DNA of 64,000 nt from Sphingosinicella ginsenosidimutans (GCF_007995055.1 NZ_VOQQ01000001.1:186001-250000), one strand, 5' to 3'. Shown: positions 16,641 to 29,137, counted from the stretch's first letter. Notes: a model not told the origin generated them from the sequence alone. Translations and numbers: made by a program.

Positions 16641-18038
16641 TTACACGAACGGGAATGGCGAGACTGATTTCCTGAGCTCGCTCACCGCCAGGGTGCGACC
16701 CACGGGGGCGGTGGCGCGCTGGGGACAGCCGGCGCGCGGGCAGAGCGCGCAGGCCGGGCCGATCGGGGTGACCCGCGGATGGGCGAGGTCCAGCCCGTCG
16801 GCATAGGCGATGCGCGCGGCGTGGCGAACATCGCAGCCGAGGCCGATGGCAAGCTGGCTGTCCTCCGCCGGATCGAGGCGGATGGCGCGCGACACCGTTC
16901 GTCCGATCGTGAAATAGCGCTCGCCGTCCGGAGTCTCGACAACCTGCGTGACGACCCGGCCCGGCGTCTGGAAAGCCGAATGGAGGTTCCAGCGCGGGCA
17001 GGTGCCGCCGAAGCGGCTGAACGGAAAGCTCTCGCCGGCGAAGCGCTTGGAAACGTTGCCCGCGGCATCGACCCTCAGCATGAAGAAGGGGACGCCGCGC
17101 GCGCCGGCCCGGTTGAGCGTCGTCAGCCGATGCGCCGCCTGCTCCGCGCTGACGCCGAACTCGGCGCACAGCCGGTCCAGATCGTAGCGATGGCGCTCCG
17201 CCGCCTCGAGAAATGACTGGTAGGGCATCATGGCCGCCGCCGCCGCATAATTGGCGAGGCTCATGTGAAGCAGCCTGCGGGTCGGCGCGTCGGGCGGCGC
17301 GGCGGACACCACCATCCTGTCGAGCAGCGCGCGGAACTCCACCAGCACGAGCTGGTAGGCGAGCGCGAACGTCCGGCTCTCGCTCCGGAGCAGCTGGGAG
17401 AGGAGCAGCCGCTTGCGATGGATATCGTAATGCTGGCTGGCTCCTTCAATCAACTCGGGCGCAACGACGCGCACGTCGATGCCGAATGCCTCCCTGAGCC
17501 GGCGCCGCAGCGTCTCGGCGATGGCGAGTGGATCGCCGAGCGCGCCGGCCAGCGTCTCCGCAGCCTCCTCGATCGCCGGGAAATGGTTGCGCTGCGACTG
17601 AATATAGTCGCGCACCCATTTGGTCGGGCTGAGCGCGGCATTCTCCTCGCTCTCTCCCGCGGGCCGCTGGCGCAGTTCGCCGAGCGCGGCATAGAGTCGT
17701 GCGATGCCCTCGGCCGCGGCGGGCGCATTGTCGGCGATCTCGACCAGCTCGTAGCGCGGCACGGCGAGGTCGGAGAACAGCGGATCGGCGAAAATCTCGC
17801 CGAGCTGGGCGGGGCCGACCGCATCGCCGCCCTCGGCCGCAAAGCTCTTCAGATCGACGTCATAGGCTTCGGCGAGGCGCAGCAGCACGGTCGCTGTGAC
17901 CGGCCGCTGGTTGCGTTCGATATGGTTCAGATAGGAGGGCGAAATGCCGATCTCGGCCGCCATGGCGGCCTGGTTGAGGCCGAGCTCGCGGCGCAACCGG
18001 CGCATTCGACCGCCAAGGTGGAGTTTGCGTTCCGCCAT
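16641..18038 (-). CDS. ScfR/RamB-like transcriptional regulator of the glyoxylate shunt
   Basis: A 465-residue regulator. The N-terminal XRE helix-turn-helix is at about 8-65 (LNQAAMAAEIGISPSYLNHI). It is followed by an ImmA/IrrE-like domain and the C-terminal short-chain fatty acyl-CoA regulator domain, which contains GGTCPRWNLHSAFQTPG and a Cys cluster (CALCPRAGCPQRA). Relatives (RamB, PrpC-type ScfR) sense acetyl- or propionyl-CoA status and control aceA/aceB. The divergent position next to aceA across a 126-base gap supports this directly. It probably binds the AT-rich stretch in that gap and may also control itself. Confidence 0.88.
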   Translation of the reverse strand: MAERKLHLGGRMRRLRRELGLNQAAMAAEIGISPSYLNHIERNQRPVTATVLLRLAEAYDVDLKSFAAEGGDAVGPAQLGEIFADPLFSDLAVPRYELVEIADNAPAAAEGIARLYAALGELRQRPAGESEENAALSPTKWVRDYIQSQRNHFPAIEEAAETLAGALGDPLAIAETLRRRLREAFGIDVRVVAPELIEGASQHYDIHRKRLLLSQLLRSESRTFALAYQLVLVEFRALLDRMVVSAAPPDAPTRRLLHMSLANYAAAAAMMPYQSFLEAAERHRYDLDRLCAEFGVSAEQAAHRLTTLNRAGARGVPFFMLRVDAAGNVSKRFAGESFPFSRFGGTCPRWNLHSAFQTPGRVVTQVVETPDGERYFTIGRTVSRAIRLDPAEDSQLAIGLGCDVRHAARIAYADGLDLAHPRVTPIGPACALCPRAGCPQRATAPVGRTLAVSELRKSVSPFPFV

Positions 18039-18040
18039 CC

Positions 18041-18066
18041 TGCAAATCTGTCAACTTTATACAATA
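18041..18066. promoter_or_regulatory. AT-rich candidate operator/promoter between scfR-like gene and aceA
   Basis: In this GC-rich region the stretch right upstream of the regulator start is strikingly AT-rich. On the minus strand it contains TATAAAG, TTGACA and ATTTGCA. RamB-type regulators are known to bind sites built on TTTGCAAA-like words, so autoregulation and control of divergent aceA are plausible. No exact known consensus is present. Confidence 0.35.
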
Positions 18067-18164
18067 CACGCAAGTCGTATCGTGACGCAGCGACCTTTTT
18101 CGGGGATGCGGGACGCCCGGATCGGTGATTTCGATGGCACCACCGTTCCTGCTGCGAGGCCGCC

Positions 18165-19442
<1,278 letters not shown>

Positions 19443-19453
19443 GGAGAGAAGCG

Positions 19454-19647
19454 ATGAAACGCTATTGGGTCGTCGGCGGCGAATATGAGGATGCCGCATT
19501 CCGCCGGCTCGTCCCCGGCACCGAGACGCTCGCGGGACCATTCGAGGACGAGCGGCGGGCGCATGACGAATGGGTGCGGCTGACCTGCCGCCCCGGAACC
19601 GCCCCCGCGACGATGCAATACAGCATCGTCGCCGACGGGCGCGGCCG

Positions 19648-19651
<4 letters not shown>
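19454..19651 (+). CDS. DUF4170 family small protein
   Basis: A 65-residue cytoplasmic protein beginning MKRYWVVGGEYEDAAFRRL and containing GPFEDERRAHDEWVRLT, matching the DUF4170 family common in alphaproteobacteria. Its function is unknown. It has a good ribosome-binding site (GAGGAGAG) 11 bases after the aceA stop, and its TGA stop overlaps the aceB ATG as ATGA. Its insertion inside the glyoxylate operon suggests a role linked to, or merely co-regulated with, acetate or fatty-acid growth. Confidence 0.85.
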
Positions 19652-21216
<1,565 letters not shown>

Positions 21217-21245
21217 CCCGAGGAGTCGCACCGCCGCTCCGGCAC

Positions 21246-21267
21246 GGGGCCGCCGATGCGCGGCCCC
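21246..21267 (+). terminator. Hairpin after aceB, possible terminator
   Basis: Perfect 8-bp stem GGGGCCGC / GCGGCCCC with a six-base loop, 29 bases after the aceB stop. No T-tract follows, so termination may be weak or Rho-assisted. Confidence 0.4.
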
Positions 21268-21302
21268 ATCGGTCGTGCATGAAAAGCACAGTCGATCAAG
21301 AT

Positions 21303-21320
21303 ATTCACTAGCGCGTGAAT
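21303..21320. promoter_or_regulatory. Palindromic operator candidate upstream of TonB receptor gene
   Basis: Perfect inverted repeat ATTCAC-N6-GTGAAT, ending 75 bases before the receptor start at 21396. Its right part continues as GTGAATTAGTAT (21315-21326). That 12-mer recurs with two transitions upstream of the dehydrogenase at 29191, and a looser version lies in the TetR/MFS gap, so it may be the TetR operator. Confidence 0.5.
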
Positions 21321-21395
21321 TAGTATTGAAATCGGCGTCGATTTGCGGCACTCCCCCATGCAAGACGTCCTAGAACGTCGCAGATGGGAGGGGTT

Positions 21396-23639
21396 ATGAA
21401 GAGTGTCGTCCTGATTGGCGCGTCGCTGATTTCGATCGCATGGTGCGGACAGGCCGGAGCGCAGACGACGTCCGACAGTGGCACGTCGCAGAGCAGCAAT
21501 GCCGACCAGGATCAGTCCGGCCAGGACATCGTCGTTACTGCCCAGCGCCGCAACGAGCGGCTGCAGACGACGCCGATCGCCGCCTCGGTGCTGACCGGCG
21601 CGGATCTCGCCAACCGCAATATCGTCAATGTCGATCAGCTCCAGTTCGCGATGCCGAGCGTCGCGGTGGACAATTTCGGCCAGGGCCTCGAATTCAACAT
21701 CCGCGGCATCGGCAAGGCCGAGCACAACACCCAGACGCTGACCGGGGTCATCACGTATCGCGACGGCGTTGCCACCTTCCCCGGCTATTTCCAGGGCGAG
21801 CCTTATTTCGACATCGCCCGGGTCGAGGTGCTGCGCGGGCCGCAGGGCACGATCGCCGGCCAGAACTCGACCGGCGGCGCGGTGTTCGTCACCACCAACG
21901 ATCCGATCATCGGCGGCGGCGCCCACGGCTATTTGCAGGGACAGTTCGGCTCCTATTCGGATGCCGGTCTCCAGGGCGCGATCAACCTGCCGATCAGCGA
22001 CACCTTCGCCGCCCGCATCGCCTGGTTCACCGAGCGCCGCGGGGGCTTCTATGACATCACCGGCCCGGGCGGGACGCCCTATACCGGCAACAACGGCGAC
22101 CTGCGCGAGGCCGCGGGCCGGATCAGCTTCCTGTGGCGCCCGACGGACCGGCTCTCGATCCTGTCGAAGACCGACGTCGATTATCTCGATTACGGCGCCT
22201 ATCCGGCCGATCCCTATTATGCGCGGTTCCGCGTCCTGCCGGGCACGTCCACGCCCAATCCCTATTATAACGACCTGTTCGACATCAGCCTGAATTCGCC
22301 ACAGGGCGCGAAGGACTCGTTCGTCCGCTCCACGCTCCGGATCGACTATGAGTTCGATGGCGGCGTGCGGCTGCGTTCGATCAGCGGCTACCAGAACGGC
22401 ACCACCAAATATCGCGCCGATCTCGACGGCCTCGCCGCGCCGACCGTCTTCACGCCCAATGCGAACCAGACCTTCTTCGACAATGTCGGCGAGCGCATCT
22501 GGTCGCAGGAAATCAACCTGATCTCGCCGGACGACCAGCGCTTCACCTGGCTGCTCGGCGCCTATGGCCAGTGGAACACCTACTATTTCCGGCGCCCCTT
22601 CCAGTTCGTGATCGGCGTCCCCGAGGGCAATCCGGCCACCGAATACAGGCTGGAGGGCACCAATCCGCAGCGCGATCTCGCCTTCTTCGGCCAGGTCGGC
22701 TTCCGGATCACCCCGCAGCTCAAGCTCGAACTTGGCGGCCGCTACACCTGGAGCCACACGCGCAACGACGTGCAAGTCATCCAATATGGCGTCCCGATCG
22801 ACGACCAGCAGAGCGCGCGGGCGAACGATTTTTCGTGGAAGGCCTCGCTCGGCTGGGAGATCAACCGCAACCAGTATCTCTACGCCTTCGCGGCGACCGG
22901 CTTCCGCGCCGGCGGGCTCAACGTGCCGGTCGGCCTCGGCCTGCCAGATCCCTTCGAGCCTGAGAAGGTGACCTCCTTCGAAGCCGGCTGGCGCGCCAAT
23001 TTCCTCGGCGGCCACATCCGCACGACGCTCAACGGCTTCTATAACAATTACCGCAACTTCCAGGTGATCATCGGCTATCCGCTGTTCCCGACCTTCGGCA
23101 TCGAGGTGAATGTTCCCGATACCACCCGCATCTATGGCGCCGAGTTCGAGGCCGAGGCGCATCTCGGGCGCTTCTCGTTCGATTTCGGGGTGAGCGCGAT
23201 CCACAGCTCGCTGGGCCAGTTCTTCGCCACCGACCCGCGCCTCCCCAGCGTCCTGCCGTGCGATCCGAATACGGGCCCGGCGAGCGCGACCTGCCTCAAT
23301 CTCAAGGGCCGCGAACAGACCTATGCGCCGAACTTCACCTTCAATGCCGGCGCCCAATATGTGTTCAACCTTGGCAATGCGGGCACGCTGACGCCGCGGG
23401 TCAATTTCGGCCACGTCGCCGCACAATGGGCGACCTTGTTCGAGAACCCCGCGCTCGGGGACCGGCTCGAGGATCGCAACATCCTGGGCGCCCAGCTGGC
23501 GTGGACGAAGGGGCCGTGGACGGTGACGCTCTACGGCACCAACCTCACCAACCAGCACTATGTCGGCGCACTCAACTCCGGCCTCGATTTCGCCGGACCG
23601 CCGCGGCAGTACGGTATCAGCGTGCTGCGCCTCTTCTGA
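21396..23639 (+). CDS. TonB-dependent outer-membrane receptor
   Basis: Outer-membrane active transporter of 747 residues. A signal peptide (about 1-23, cleavage after AGAQ or nearby) precedes a TonB box-like DIVVTAQRRNERLQTTPIA. A plug domain with VEVLRGPQGTIAGQNSTGG follows, then a 22-strand barrel ending in the expected C-terminal Phe (VLRLF). The start ATG 21396 has a strong site, GGGAGGGG. The receptor is typical of sphingomonad catabolic loci, where it imports large or poorly soluble substrates rather than iron; the iron alternative cannot be excluded. A terminator-like hairpin separates it from the next gene. Confidence 0.92.
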   Translation: MKSVVLIGASLISIAWCGQAGAQTTSDSGTSQSSNADQDQSGQDIVVTAQRRNERLQTTPIAASVLTGADLANRNIVNVDQLQFAMPSVAVDNFGQGLEFNIRGIGKAEHNTQTLTGVITYRDGVATFPGYFQGEPYFDIARVEVLRGPQGTIAGQNSTGGAVFVTTNDPIIGGGAHGYLQGQFGSYSDAGLQGAINLPISDTFAARIAWFTERRGGFYDITGPGGTPYTGNNGDLREAAGRISFLWRPTDRLSILSKTDVDYLDYGAYPADPYYARFRVLPGTSTPNPYYNDLFDISLNSPQGAKDSFVRSTLRIDYEFDGGVRLRSISGYQNGTTKYRADLDGLAAPTVFTPNANQTFFDNVGERIWSQEINLISPDDQRFTWLLGAYGQWNTYYFRRPFQFVIGVPEGNPATEYRLEGTNPQRDLAFFGQVGFRITPQLKLELGGRYTWSHTRNDVQVIQYGVPIDDQQSARANDFSWKASLGWEINRNQYLYAFAATGFRAGGLNVPVGLGLPDPFEPEKVTSFEAGWRANFLGGHIRTTLNGFYNNYRNFQVIIGYPLFPTFGIEVNVPDTTRIYGAEFEAEAHLGRFSFDFGVSAIHSSLGQFFATDPRLPSVLPCDPNTGPASATCLNLKGREQTYAPNFTFNAGAQYVFNLGNAGTLTPRVNFGHVAAQWATLFENPALGDRLEDRNILGAQLAWTKGPWTVTLYGTNLTNQHYVGALNSGLDFAGPPRQYGISVLRLF

Positions 23640-23653
23640 ACGACCCTCCGGCG

Positions 23654-23692
23654 GGCCGCTCCGATCCGCGGATCGGGCGGCCGCCGTCTTTT
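23654..23692 (+). terminator. Rho-independent terminator after TonB receptor
   Basis: A long GC-rich hairpin: 5' arm GGCCGCTCCGATC, loop CGCG, 3' arm GATCGGGCGGCC, paired except for one bulged base. It is followed within a few bases by TCTTTT. It lies 15 bases after the receptor stop. Confidence 0.7.
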
Positions 23693-23713
23693 AGAGTGCG
23701 TACCGACAAGTTC

Positions 23714-25303
23714 ATGCAAGCCTATGCCCTGACGATCGACAAGTTCCTCGATCATGCCGCAAAATGGCATGGCGATCGCGAGGTGGTGCAGGCGACCGCC
23801 GGGGGCGGCACCACGCGCATCGGTTATGCGGCGCTGCGCGAGCGCGCCGTGCGCCTGTCGGGGGCGCTTCGCTCGCTCGGGCTGGCGTTCGGGCAAAGGG
23901 TCGGCACCCTCGCCTGGAACACCCAGCACCATTTCGAGCTCTATTACGCAACGATGGGCATGGGGCTGGTCTGCCACACGCTCAATCCGCGGCTGACGGT
24001 CGCGCATCTCGCCGCCATCATCGGCGAGGCCGAGGATCGAGTCCTCGCGGTTTCGGCCGATCTCGCGCCGCTGGCCGCGCAGCTGGCGCCGCTCTGCCCG
24101 ACGCTCGATCACATCATCCTGCTCGACGGCGGCACCGACGCGGACCTGCCGGGCGCGCTGGAGTATGAAAGCCTGCTGGCCGAGCGCGGCGCACCGGTCG
24201 ATTGGGGCGGCTTCGAGGAGGAGACGCCAGCGGGCCTGTGCTATACGTCGGGGACGACCGGGCGGCCCAAGGGCGTCGTCTATACCCACCGCTCAAACTA
24301 CCTGCACACGCTGCGCGCGCTTCAGGCGGACGCGATCGCGCTGACGGCGCGCGACACGGTGCTCCCCGCCGTGCCGATGTTCCACGCCAATGGCTGGGGC
24401 ATCCCCTTCGCGGCACCGGCGGCGGGCGCAAGGCTCGTCCTGCCCGGCCGTCACCTCGACGGGGCGAGCCTGGCGCGGCTGATGCGCGAAGAGCGCGTCA
24501 CGGTGGGCATCGGCGTCCAGACCGTGTGGCTGGGCCTGGTCGACCATCTCGACGTGACCGGCGAGACGCTGCCCGACCTCGAGCGCGTCCTGATCGGCGG
24601 ATCACCCTGCCCCGAGGCGCAGATCAGGCGGATGGAATCGCGGCTCGGCGCGCATGTCCAGACCAGTTGGGGCATGACCGAATTGTCGCCCGTGGGCACG
24701 ATCGCGCCGCCGGTCGGCACGCAGCGGCCCGGCGACGATGCCGGCCAGGTGCCGATGGGGCTCGATCTCAAGCTGACCGACGAGGACGGCGTCATCCTGC
24801 CCGAGCAGCGCGGCGTCGTCGGTCGGCTCTACGTGCGCGGGCCGAGCGTGGTCGATCGCTATTTCGGCGAGACATCGGATGCGCTCGATGCCGACGGCTG
24901 GTTCGAGACCGGCGATCTCGCGACCATCGACGCCGAGGGGAACCTGTCCATCCGCGGCCGCGCGAAGGACCTCATCAAGTCGGGCGGCGAATGGATCAAC
25001 CCGGTCGAGATCGAGGCAATCGTCGGGCGCGATCCGGCGGTCGGCCAGGTCGCCGTCATCGCCTCGCCCGATCCCAAATGGGGCGAACGCCCGATCCTGG
25101 TCGTCGAGCCGCGACAGGGCAAGCAGATCGATCGCGACCGGCTCGTCCACGCGCTGCGCGGCGAGGTCGCGGATTGGTGGATTCCGGACCGGATGGCGCG
25201 GGTGGCGGCCATGCCGCTCGCCGCGTCCGGGAAAATCGACAAGAACCGCCTGCGCGAGGACTTCGCCGAAGGCCGGCTGAACGGCGAGCCGCTCGCCCGC
25301 TAA
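23714..25303 (+). CDS. Acyl-CoA synthetase (AMP-forming, FadD-like)
   Basis: Activates a carboxylic acid to its CoA thioester, 529 residues. The ANL-superfamily motifs are intact: CYTSGTTGRPKGVVYTHRS (P-loop), QTSWGMTELSPVG, DGWFETGDLATID, IRGRAKDLIKSGGEWI, and a C-terminal ASGKIDKNRLRE with the catalytic Lys. It resembles medium- or long-chain fatty acid ligases rather than benzoate ligases, but substrate prediction is weak. ATG 23714 is used; a GTG six codons upstream is the alternative. Its TAA stop overlaps the stop of the convergent esterase in the bases CTAA. Confidence 0.88.
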   Translation: MQAYALTIDKFLDHAAKWHGDREVVQATAGGGTTRIGYAALRERAVRLSGALRSLGLAFGQRVGTLAWNTQHHFELYYATMGMGLVCHTLNPRLTVAHLAAIIGEAEDRVLAVSADLAPLAAQLAPLCPTLDHIILLDGGTDADLPGALEYESLLAERGAPVDWGGFEEETPAGLCYTSGTTGRPKGVVYTHRSNYLHTLRALQADAIALTARDTVLPAVPMFHANGWGIPFAAPAAGARLVLPGRHLDGASLARLMREERVTVGIGVQTVWLGLVDHLDVTGETLPDLERVLIGGSPCPEAQIRRMESRLGAHVQTSWGMTELSPVGTIAPPVGTQRPGDDAGQVPMGLDLKLTDEDGVILPEQRGVVGRLYVRGPSVVDRYFGETSDALDADGWFETGDLATIDAEGNLSIRGRAKDLIKSGGEWINPVEIEAIVGRDPAVGQVAVIASPDPKWGERPILVVEPRQGKQIDRDRLVHALRGEVADWWIPDRMARVAAMPLAASGKIDKNRLREDFAEGRLNGEPLAR

Positions 25304-26958
25304 CGCTGGCGGCACGCCTCCGTCGCCGGCGGGTTGCGGGGGGACCAGAGGCCGACATTCCAGTTCCAGCCGATCCCTCCGGCCGCGTTGCGGCGGCACA
25401 CCACTTCCTCGTTCAGCTCGTACATGCCGGGCATGAGGTTCGCCGAAAGGTGCGGCGTGTCGGTGAAGTGCATGTAGGCGCGCTCGGTGCCATAGGGCGC
25501 CCAATCGGGCGCGTTGGCGGCGCGCGGGCGGCCATCGCGCGCGAAGCTGGTCCAATAGCCGATCATCGCATCGGAAAGCGCGGTCTCGCCGGCGGTGCGC
25601 GGCGGGTTCGGCCAATAAGGCGGCGTGCCGTCGAACGTGCCGAAGACGAAGGGAAGCTCGCTCGCGTGGAAGGCGTGGAGGCCAGCCTGGTCGGCCGCCG
25701 GATAGGCGTGATCGAACAGGTAGAGATAGGAGGGCACGCCCAACGCCGTCTGCGCCCGCGCGACCTTCTCCGATGTCCAGCCGTAAAGCTGGTCGCGGGT
25801 CGTCGCGAGGATCGATTCCATCATGTCGCTCGACGGATAGAGCCGCAGGAACGCATCGGCCAGATCGCCGTAGGTCCGGCGGATCTGCGCCTCATAATCG
25901 GCCGCGCTTGCCGGCGGCTGGGCGGGCGCGAGGACGCGTAGCGAGCGGATTTCGCCGGCGTTGAAACCGATGAGGACGGGCACGTTCGCCTGGCGCCCCG
26001 CATTGAAGGCATCGACCATCTGCTCGGGAAGGACATGACCGTCGACCGCGGCGAACGGCGCGAAATGGGCGGCGCTGGCGGCGGCGTTGAGCGTCGCCGC
26101 GTCCATCCGCCTGAGCGCCGCGATATCCGGCGCCTGGACCGCCGCGCCGAGCAGCGCGCCGGCTTCCTCCGCCGCCGGCCAGCCATGGACGCCGCGCTTC
26201 AGCGCCGGCATCGAAATCATGTAGCCGCTTTCTGAGATCGCCTTGCTGAACAGCCCGCGCGCATCCGGCGCGACCATCAGGTAGAGCACGCTGAGCGCGC
26301 CCGCCGATTCGCCGGCGATGGTGACGTTCGAAGCGTCGCCGCCGAACGCGCCGATATTGTCCCTGACCCAGCGCAGCGCCGCGATCTGATCGAGCAGGCC
26401 ATAATTGCCCGAAACATGATCCGGCGATTCCCGGCTGAGCCCTGGATGGGCGAGATAGCCCAGCACGCCGAGCCGGTAGTTGATCGACACCACGATGACG
26501 CCGCGCTCGGCGAGCCGGGCGCCGTCATACATCGTCTCGCGGCTCGAACCGGTCCACAGCGCGCCGCCATGGATCCACACGATCACCGGCGCATGCTCCG
26601 CATGGGCGGGCGTCCAGATGTTGAGCGTCAGGCAATCCTCGCTCTGCGGCAGTGGCGTGTCGACCGAATAGATGGTGTGGAGCGAGCCCTGCGGCGGCTG
26701 GATGCAGGCGGGGCCGAACGCGGTCGCCGCCCGCGTCCCCTGCCAGCGCGGCATCGGCGCGGGCGGCCGCCAGCGCCGCTCTCCGACGGGCGGGAGCGCG
26801 TAGGGGATGCCGCGGAAGACGCGCAGATCGCCCTGGGCCTCGCCGGCGAGGGTGCCGGCCGGCGCATCGACGACGGGCGGCTGCTGCGCGGCGGCCGGCG
26901 CCGGCGCCCCCGCAAGCATCCCGGCGGCGCTTCCAACGGCAATCAGTCGACGAATCAT
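25300..26958 (-). CDS. Exported carboxylesterase type B
   Basis: An alpha/beta hydrolase of 552 residues with a signal peptide (cleavage after AAAQ). The catalytic Ser is in GESAGA at about residue 218. The oxyanion loop is VIVWIHGGALWTG, the His is expected in HASELPFVFG, and EDCLTLNIWTP is a family signature. It probably works in the periplasm, hydrolysing an ester brought in by the receptor. It is coupled to the MFS transporter gene by an ATGA overlap, so the transporter likely imports a product of the esterase. Confidence 0.88.
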   Translation of the reverse strand: MIRRLIAVGSAAGMLAGAPAPAAAQQPPVVDAPAGTLAGEAQGDLRVFRGIPYALPPVGERRWRPPAPMPRWQGTRAATAFGPACIQPPQGSLHTIYSVDTPLPQSEDCLTLNIWTPAHAEHAPVIVWIHGGALWTGSSRETMYDGARLAERGVIVVSINYRLGVLGYLAHPGLSRESPDHVSGNYGLLDQIAALRWVRDNIGAFGGDASNVTIAGESAGALSVLYLMVAPDARGLFSKAISESGYMISMPALKRGVHGWPAAEEAGALLGAAVQAPDIAALRRMDAATLNAAASAAHFAPFAAVDGHVLPEQMVDAFNAGRQANVPVLIGFNAGEIRSLRVLAPAQPPASAADYEAQIRRTYGDLADAFLRLYPSSDMMESILATTRDQLYGWTSEKVARAQTALGVPSYLYLFDHAYPAADQAGLHAFHASELPFVFGTFDGTPPYWPNPPRTAGETALSDAMIGYWTSFARDGRPRAANAPDWAPYGTERAYMHFTDTPHLSANLMPGMYELNEEVVCRRNAAGGIGWNWNVGLWSPRNPPATEACRQR

Positions 26959-28289
26959 GGCGTGGCTCCGTGCGATTCGGCGCGGCCCCGGCCAAGGATC
27001 CGCGCCAGCCAGAAGAAAAGGACGGCGGCGATAAGGTAGAAAGGCGTCAGCGTCAGCAACGCGACCTGAAGCGCGTGGTCGACCCCCTGCCCCGCGAACC
27101 AGTCGCTCGCCGCGCCGACATAGGTCGGGCCGAGGCCAAGACCGATGAAGTTCATGATGAGGAGCAGCAGCGCACCCGACATGACGCGCTGGTCCGGCCG
27201 CACCTCCTCCTGGACGAAGGCGACGGCGGAGGAGAGATAGAAATAGTTGAGCGCCATCGCACCGGTCAGGCAGACCAGCGCGACCGGCCAGGACGGCGCC
27301 AGCAGGAAGCCGAGATAGAGCGGCAAGGCGGCGATCAGAGATACCGCCGGGATCGAGGCATAGGCGCTGCGCCGCCGCGACGTCATCCGGTCGATCAGCC
27401 GGCCCGAGACGATCATCCCGCCGCCCATCCCGACAAGAACCGTGAGGGCATACCAGATCGCGACCTGATCGAGGCCCATCCCCTTTTCGCGCATCAGGAA
27501 GAGGACGGTGAAATTTCCAAGCCCGTAGGTGATGAACTGGGTGGCGCCCGATCCGAGCGCCATCAGCATCAGCGGCAGGCGCGAGAAGAACATGCCGGCC
27601 GTTTCCCAGAAACCCGCGCCCGGGGCCGCTTCGCCGGACGCGCGGTCGAACGCGCCGCGCGGCGGTTCGCGAACGATCAGCTTCACTGCGATCGCGGCCA
27701 CGATTCCGACGCCCCCGATGACGAGAAAGGCGTCGCGCCAGTCGAAGGCCGCCGCGATCGACGCGCCGAACGCGATCCCGGCCGCGGCGCCAAGCGGCGG
27801 ACCCAGATTGTAGATGCCGAAGGCGATGCCGCGCCGCCCCGGCGGGAAGGTGTCGGTGATGATCGCATAGGAGGGCGGAACCCCGCCCGCCTCGCCGAAG
27901 CCCACCGCCATGCGCGCGGCGACGAGCTGGCCGTAATTGGCGGCAAGCCCGCAGGCGGCCGTGGCCGCGCTCCAGATCGCGCAGGCGATCGAAAGGATCG
28001 TCACCCGGTTGGTCTTGTCGGCGAGCCAGCCGATCGGGATCGCGATGAAACAGTAGAACAAGGCGAAATAGAGCCCGCCGATCCGCCCCAGCTGCCCATC
28101 GGTGATGTGCAGTTCGTCCTGGATCGGCTTGGCAAGGATCGACAGCAGCTGCCGGTCGAGGAAGTTGAGCACATAGATGCCGCACAGCATCCACAATACG
28201 AGCCACTGCCGGGCGGGCTTCGCAGCCTGCGCGGCGATCCCTTCGGCGGCTGCGCTCCCCGATTCGGGGGCGCCGGTCGTCGCGCTCAC
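26955..28289 (-). CDS. MFS transporter (spinster/ACS-like)
   Basis: Inner-membrane carrier of about 444 residues with 12 spans. It shows NFLDRQLLSILAKPIQDELH in span 1, the loop 2-3 motif GWLADKTNRVTIL, and GFGEAGGVPPSYAIITD. These resemble the spinster-like MFS group common in sphingomonad catabolic clusters. No ATG is available; GTG at 28289 is chosen because GGGAGAGCAATGAG precedes it, and a TTG at 28322 without a binding site is the alternative. It is the first gene of an MFS-esterase pair, divergent from the TetR gene. Confidence 0.85.
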   Translation of the reverse strand: MSATTGAPESGSAAAEGIAAQAAKPARQWLVLWMLCGIYVLNFLDRQLLSILAKPIQDELHITDGQLGRIGGLYFALFYCFIAIPIGWLADKTNRVTILSIACAIWSAATAACGLAANYGQLVAARMAVGFGEAGGVPPSYAIITDTFPPGRRGIAFGIYNLGPPLGAAAGIAFGASIAAAFDWRDAFLVIGGVGIVAAIAVKLIVREPPRGAFDRASGEAAPGAGFWETAGMFFSRLPLMLMALGSGATQFITYGLGNFTVLFLMREKGMGLDQVAIWYALTVLVGMGGGMIVSGRLIDRMTSRRRSAYASIPAVSLIAALPLYLGFLLAPSWPVALVCLTGAMALNYFYLSSAVAFVQEEVRPDQRVMSGALLLLIMNFIGLGLGPTYVGAASDWFAGQGVDHALQVALLTLTPFYLIAAVLFFWLARILGRGRAESHGATP

Positions 28290-28356
28290 CTCATTGCTCT
28301 CCCATATCTTTTCTCCTGACAATGGGCCGAAGCCGGGAGCGCGTCAACATACACTA

Positions 28357-28376
28357 TCACGTGCGTGAATATTATT
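28357..28376. promoter_or_regulatory. Operator candidate in the MFS/TetR divergent gap
   Basis: Contains the inverted repeat TCACG-TG-CGTGA and, overlapping it, GTGAATATTATT, an AT-rich half-site related to those upstream of the receptor and dehydrogenase genes. It lies 53-72 bases from the TetR start and 68-87 bases from the MFS start, which suits control of both. Confidence 0.5.
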
Positions 28377-28428
28377 TGCGGCCCGGAAGTGGGTTGACGT
28401 TAGGGGCCCGACGTTCAAAAGCCATTGT

Positions 28429-29124
28429 GTGACCGCGACCACCCGCCCCCGCCGACCATCGAAAAAGGCCGAGCAGCGGGCAGAGATGATCGAGAAGATC
28501 CTCGACGCCGCCGAAGGCCTGTTCGCACAACACGGCCTGTACGGAGTCACGCTGAAGGACGTGGCCAAGCAGGTCGGCGTTCATCATACCCTTCTCAACT
28601 ATTATTTCTCGGACAAGAAGACCTTGTTCGACGCCGTGTTCGCGCGCCGGGCCGTCGTGACGAGCGAACGGCGCATGAAGGCCCTCGACGATTATGACGC
28701 GGCCACTGCGGGCCGGCCGACGGTCGAAGGCGCGCTGCGCGCCTTTCTGGACACGGATCTCGATCTCTATATCGAGGGCGGCGAGGGCTGGAAGAATTAC
28801 GCGCAGCTCGGCGCGCAGGTCGCGAACGCGCCGGAATGGGGCGCGGAGCTGATGGACACCAATTTCGACCCCGTCGTCCTGCGGCTCATCGATCTGCTTC
28901 GCAAGGCGCTCCCCGAATGCGCCGATGAAGACATTTTCTGGGGCTATCATTTTGTCACCGGCGCGCTGATGCTGACGCTCGCCCGCACCGGACGCATCGA
29001 CAAGCTGTCGGGCGGCTTGTGCCGGTCCGAGGATTTCAGCGCGGTCAAGGAACGCATGGCGACCTTCATGGCCGCCGGCTTCATCGCCGTATGCCGGGAA
29101 CGCGCCGGGAAACGCGGCCGATAA
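28429..29124 (+). CDS. TetR-family regulator
   Basis: A 231-residue repressor with an N-terminal TetR helix-turn-helix (ILDAAEGLFAQHGLYGVTLK, then GVHHTLLNYYFSDKKTLFDA). The all-helical C-terminal ligand domain ends in a basic tail. The start is GTG at 28429; a Met at residue 20 would remove part of helix 1 and is less likely. It sits between the MFS-esterase pair and the dehydrogenase-glycosidase pair, so it probably controls both arms and the receptor through the shared sites. Confidence 0.88.
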   Translation: MTATTRPRRPSKKAEQRAEMIEKILDAAEGLFAQHGLYGVTLKDVAKQVGVHHTLLNYYFSDKKTLFDAVFARRAVVTSERRMKALDDYDAATAGRPTVEGALRAFLDTDLDLYIEGGEGWKNYAQLGAQVANAPEWGAELMDTNFDPVVLRLIDLLRKALPECADEDIFWGYHFVTGALMLTLARTGRIDKLSGGLCRSEDFSAVKERMATFMAAGFIAVCRERAGKRGR

Positions 29125-29137
29125 CCTTCGCTATCTT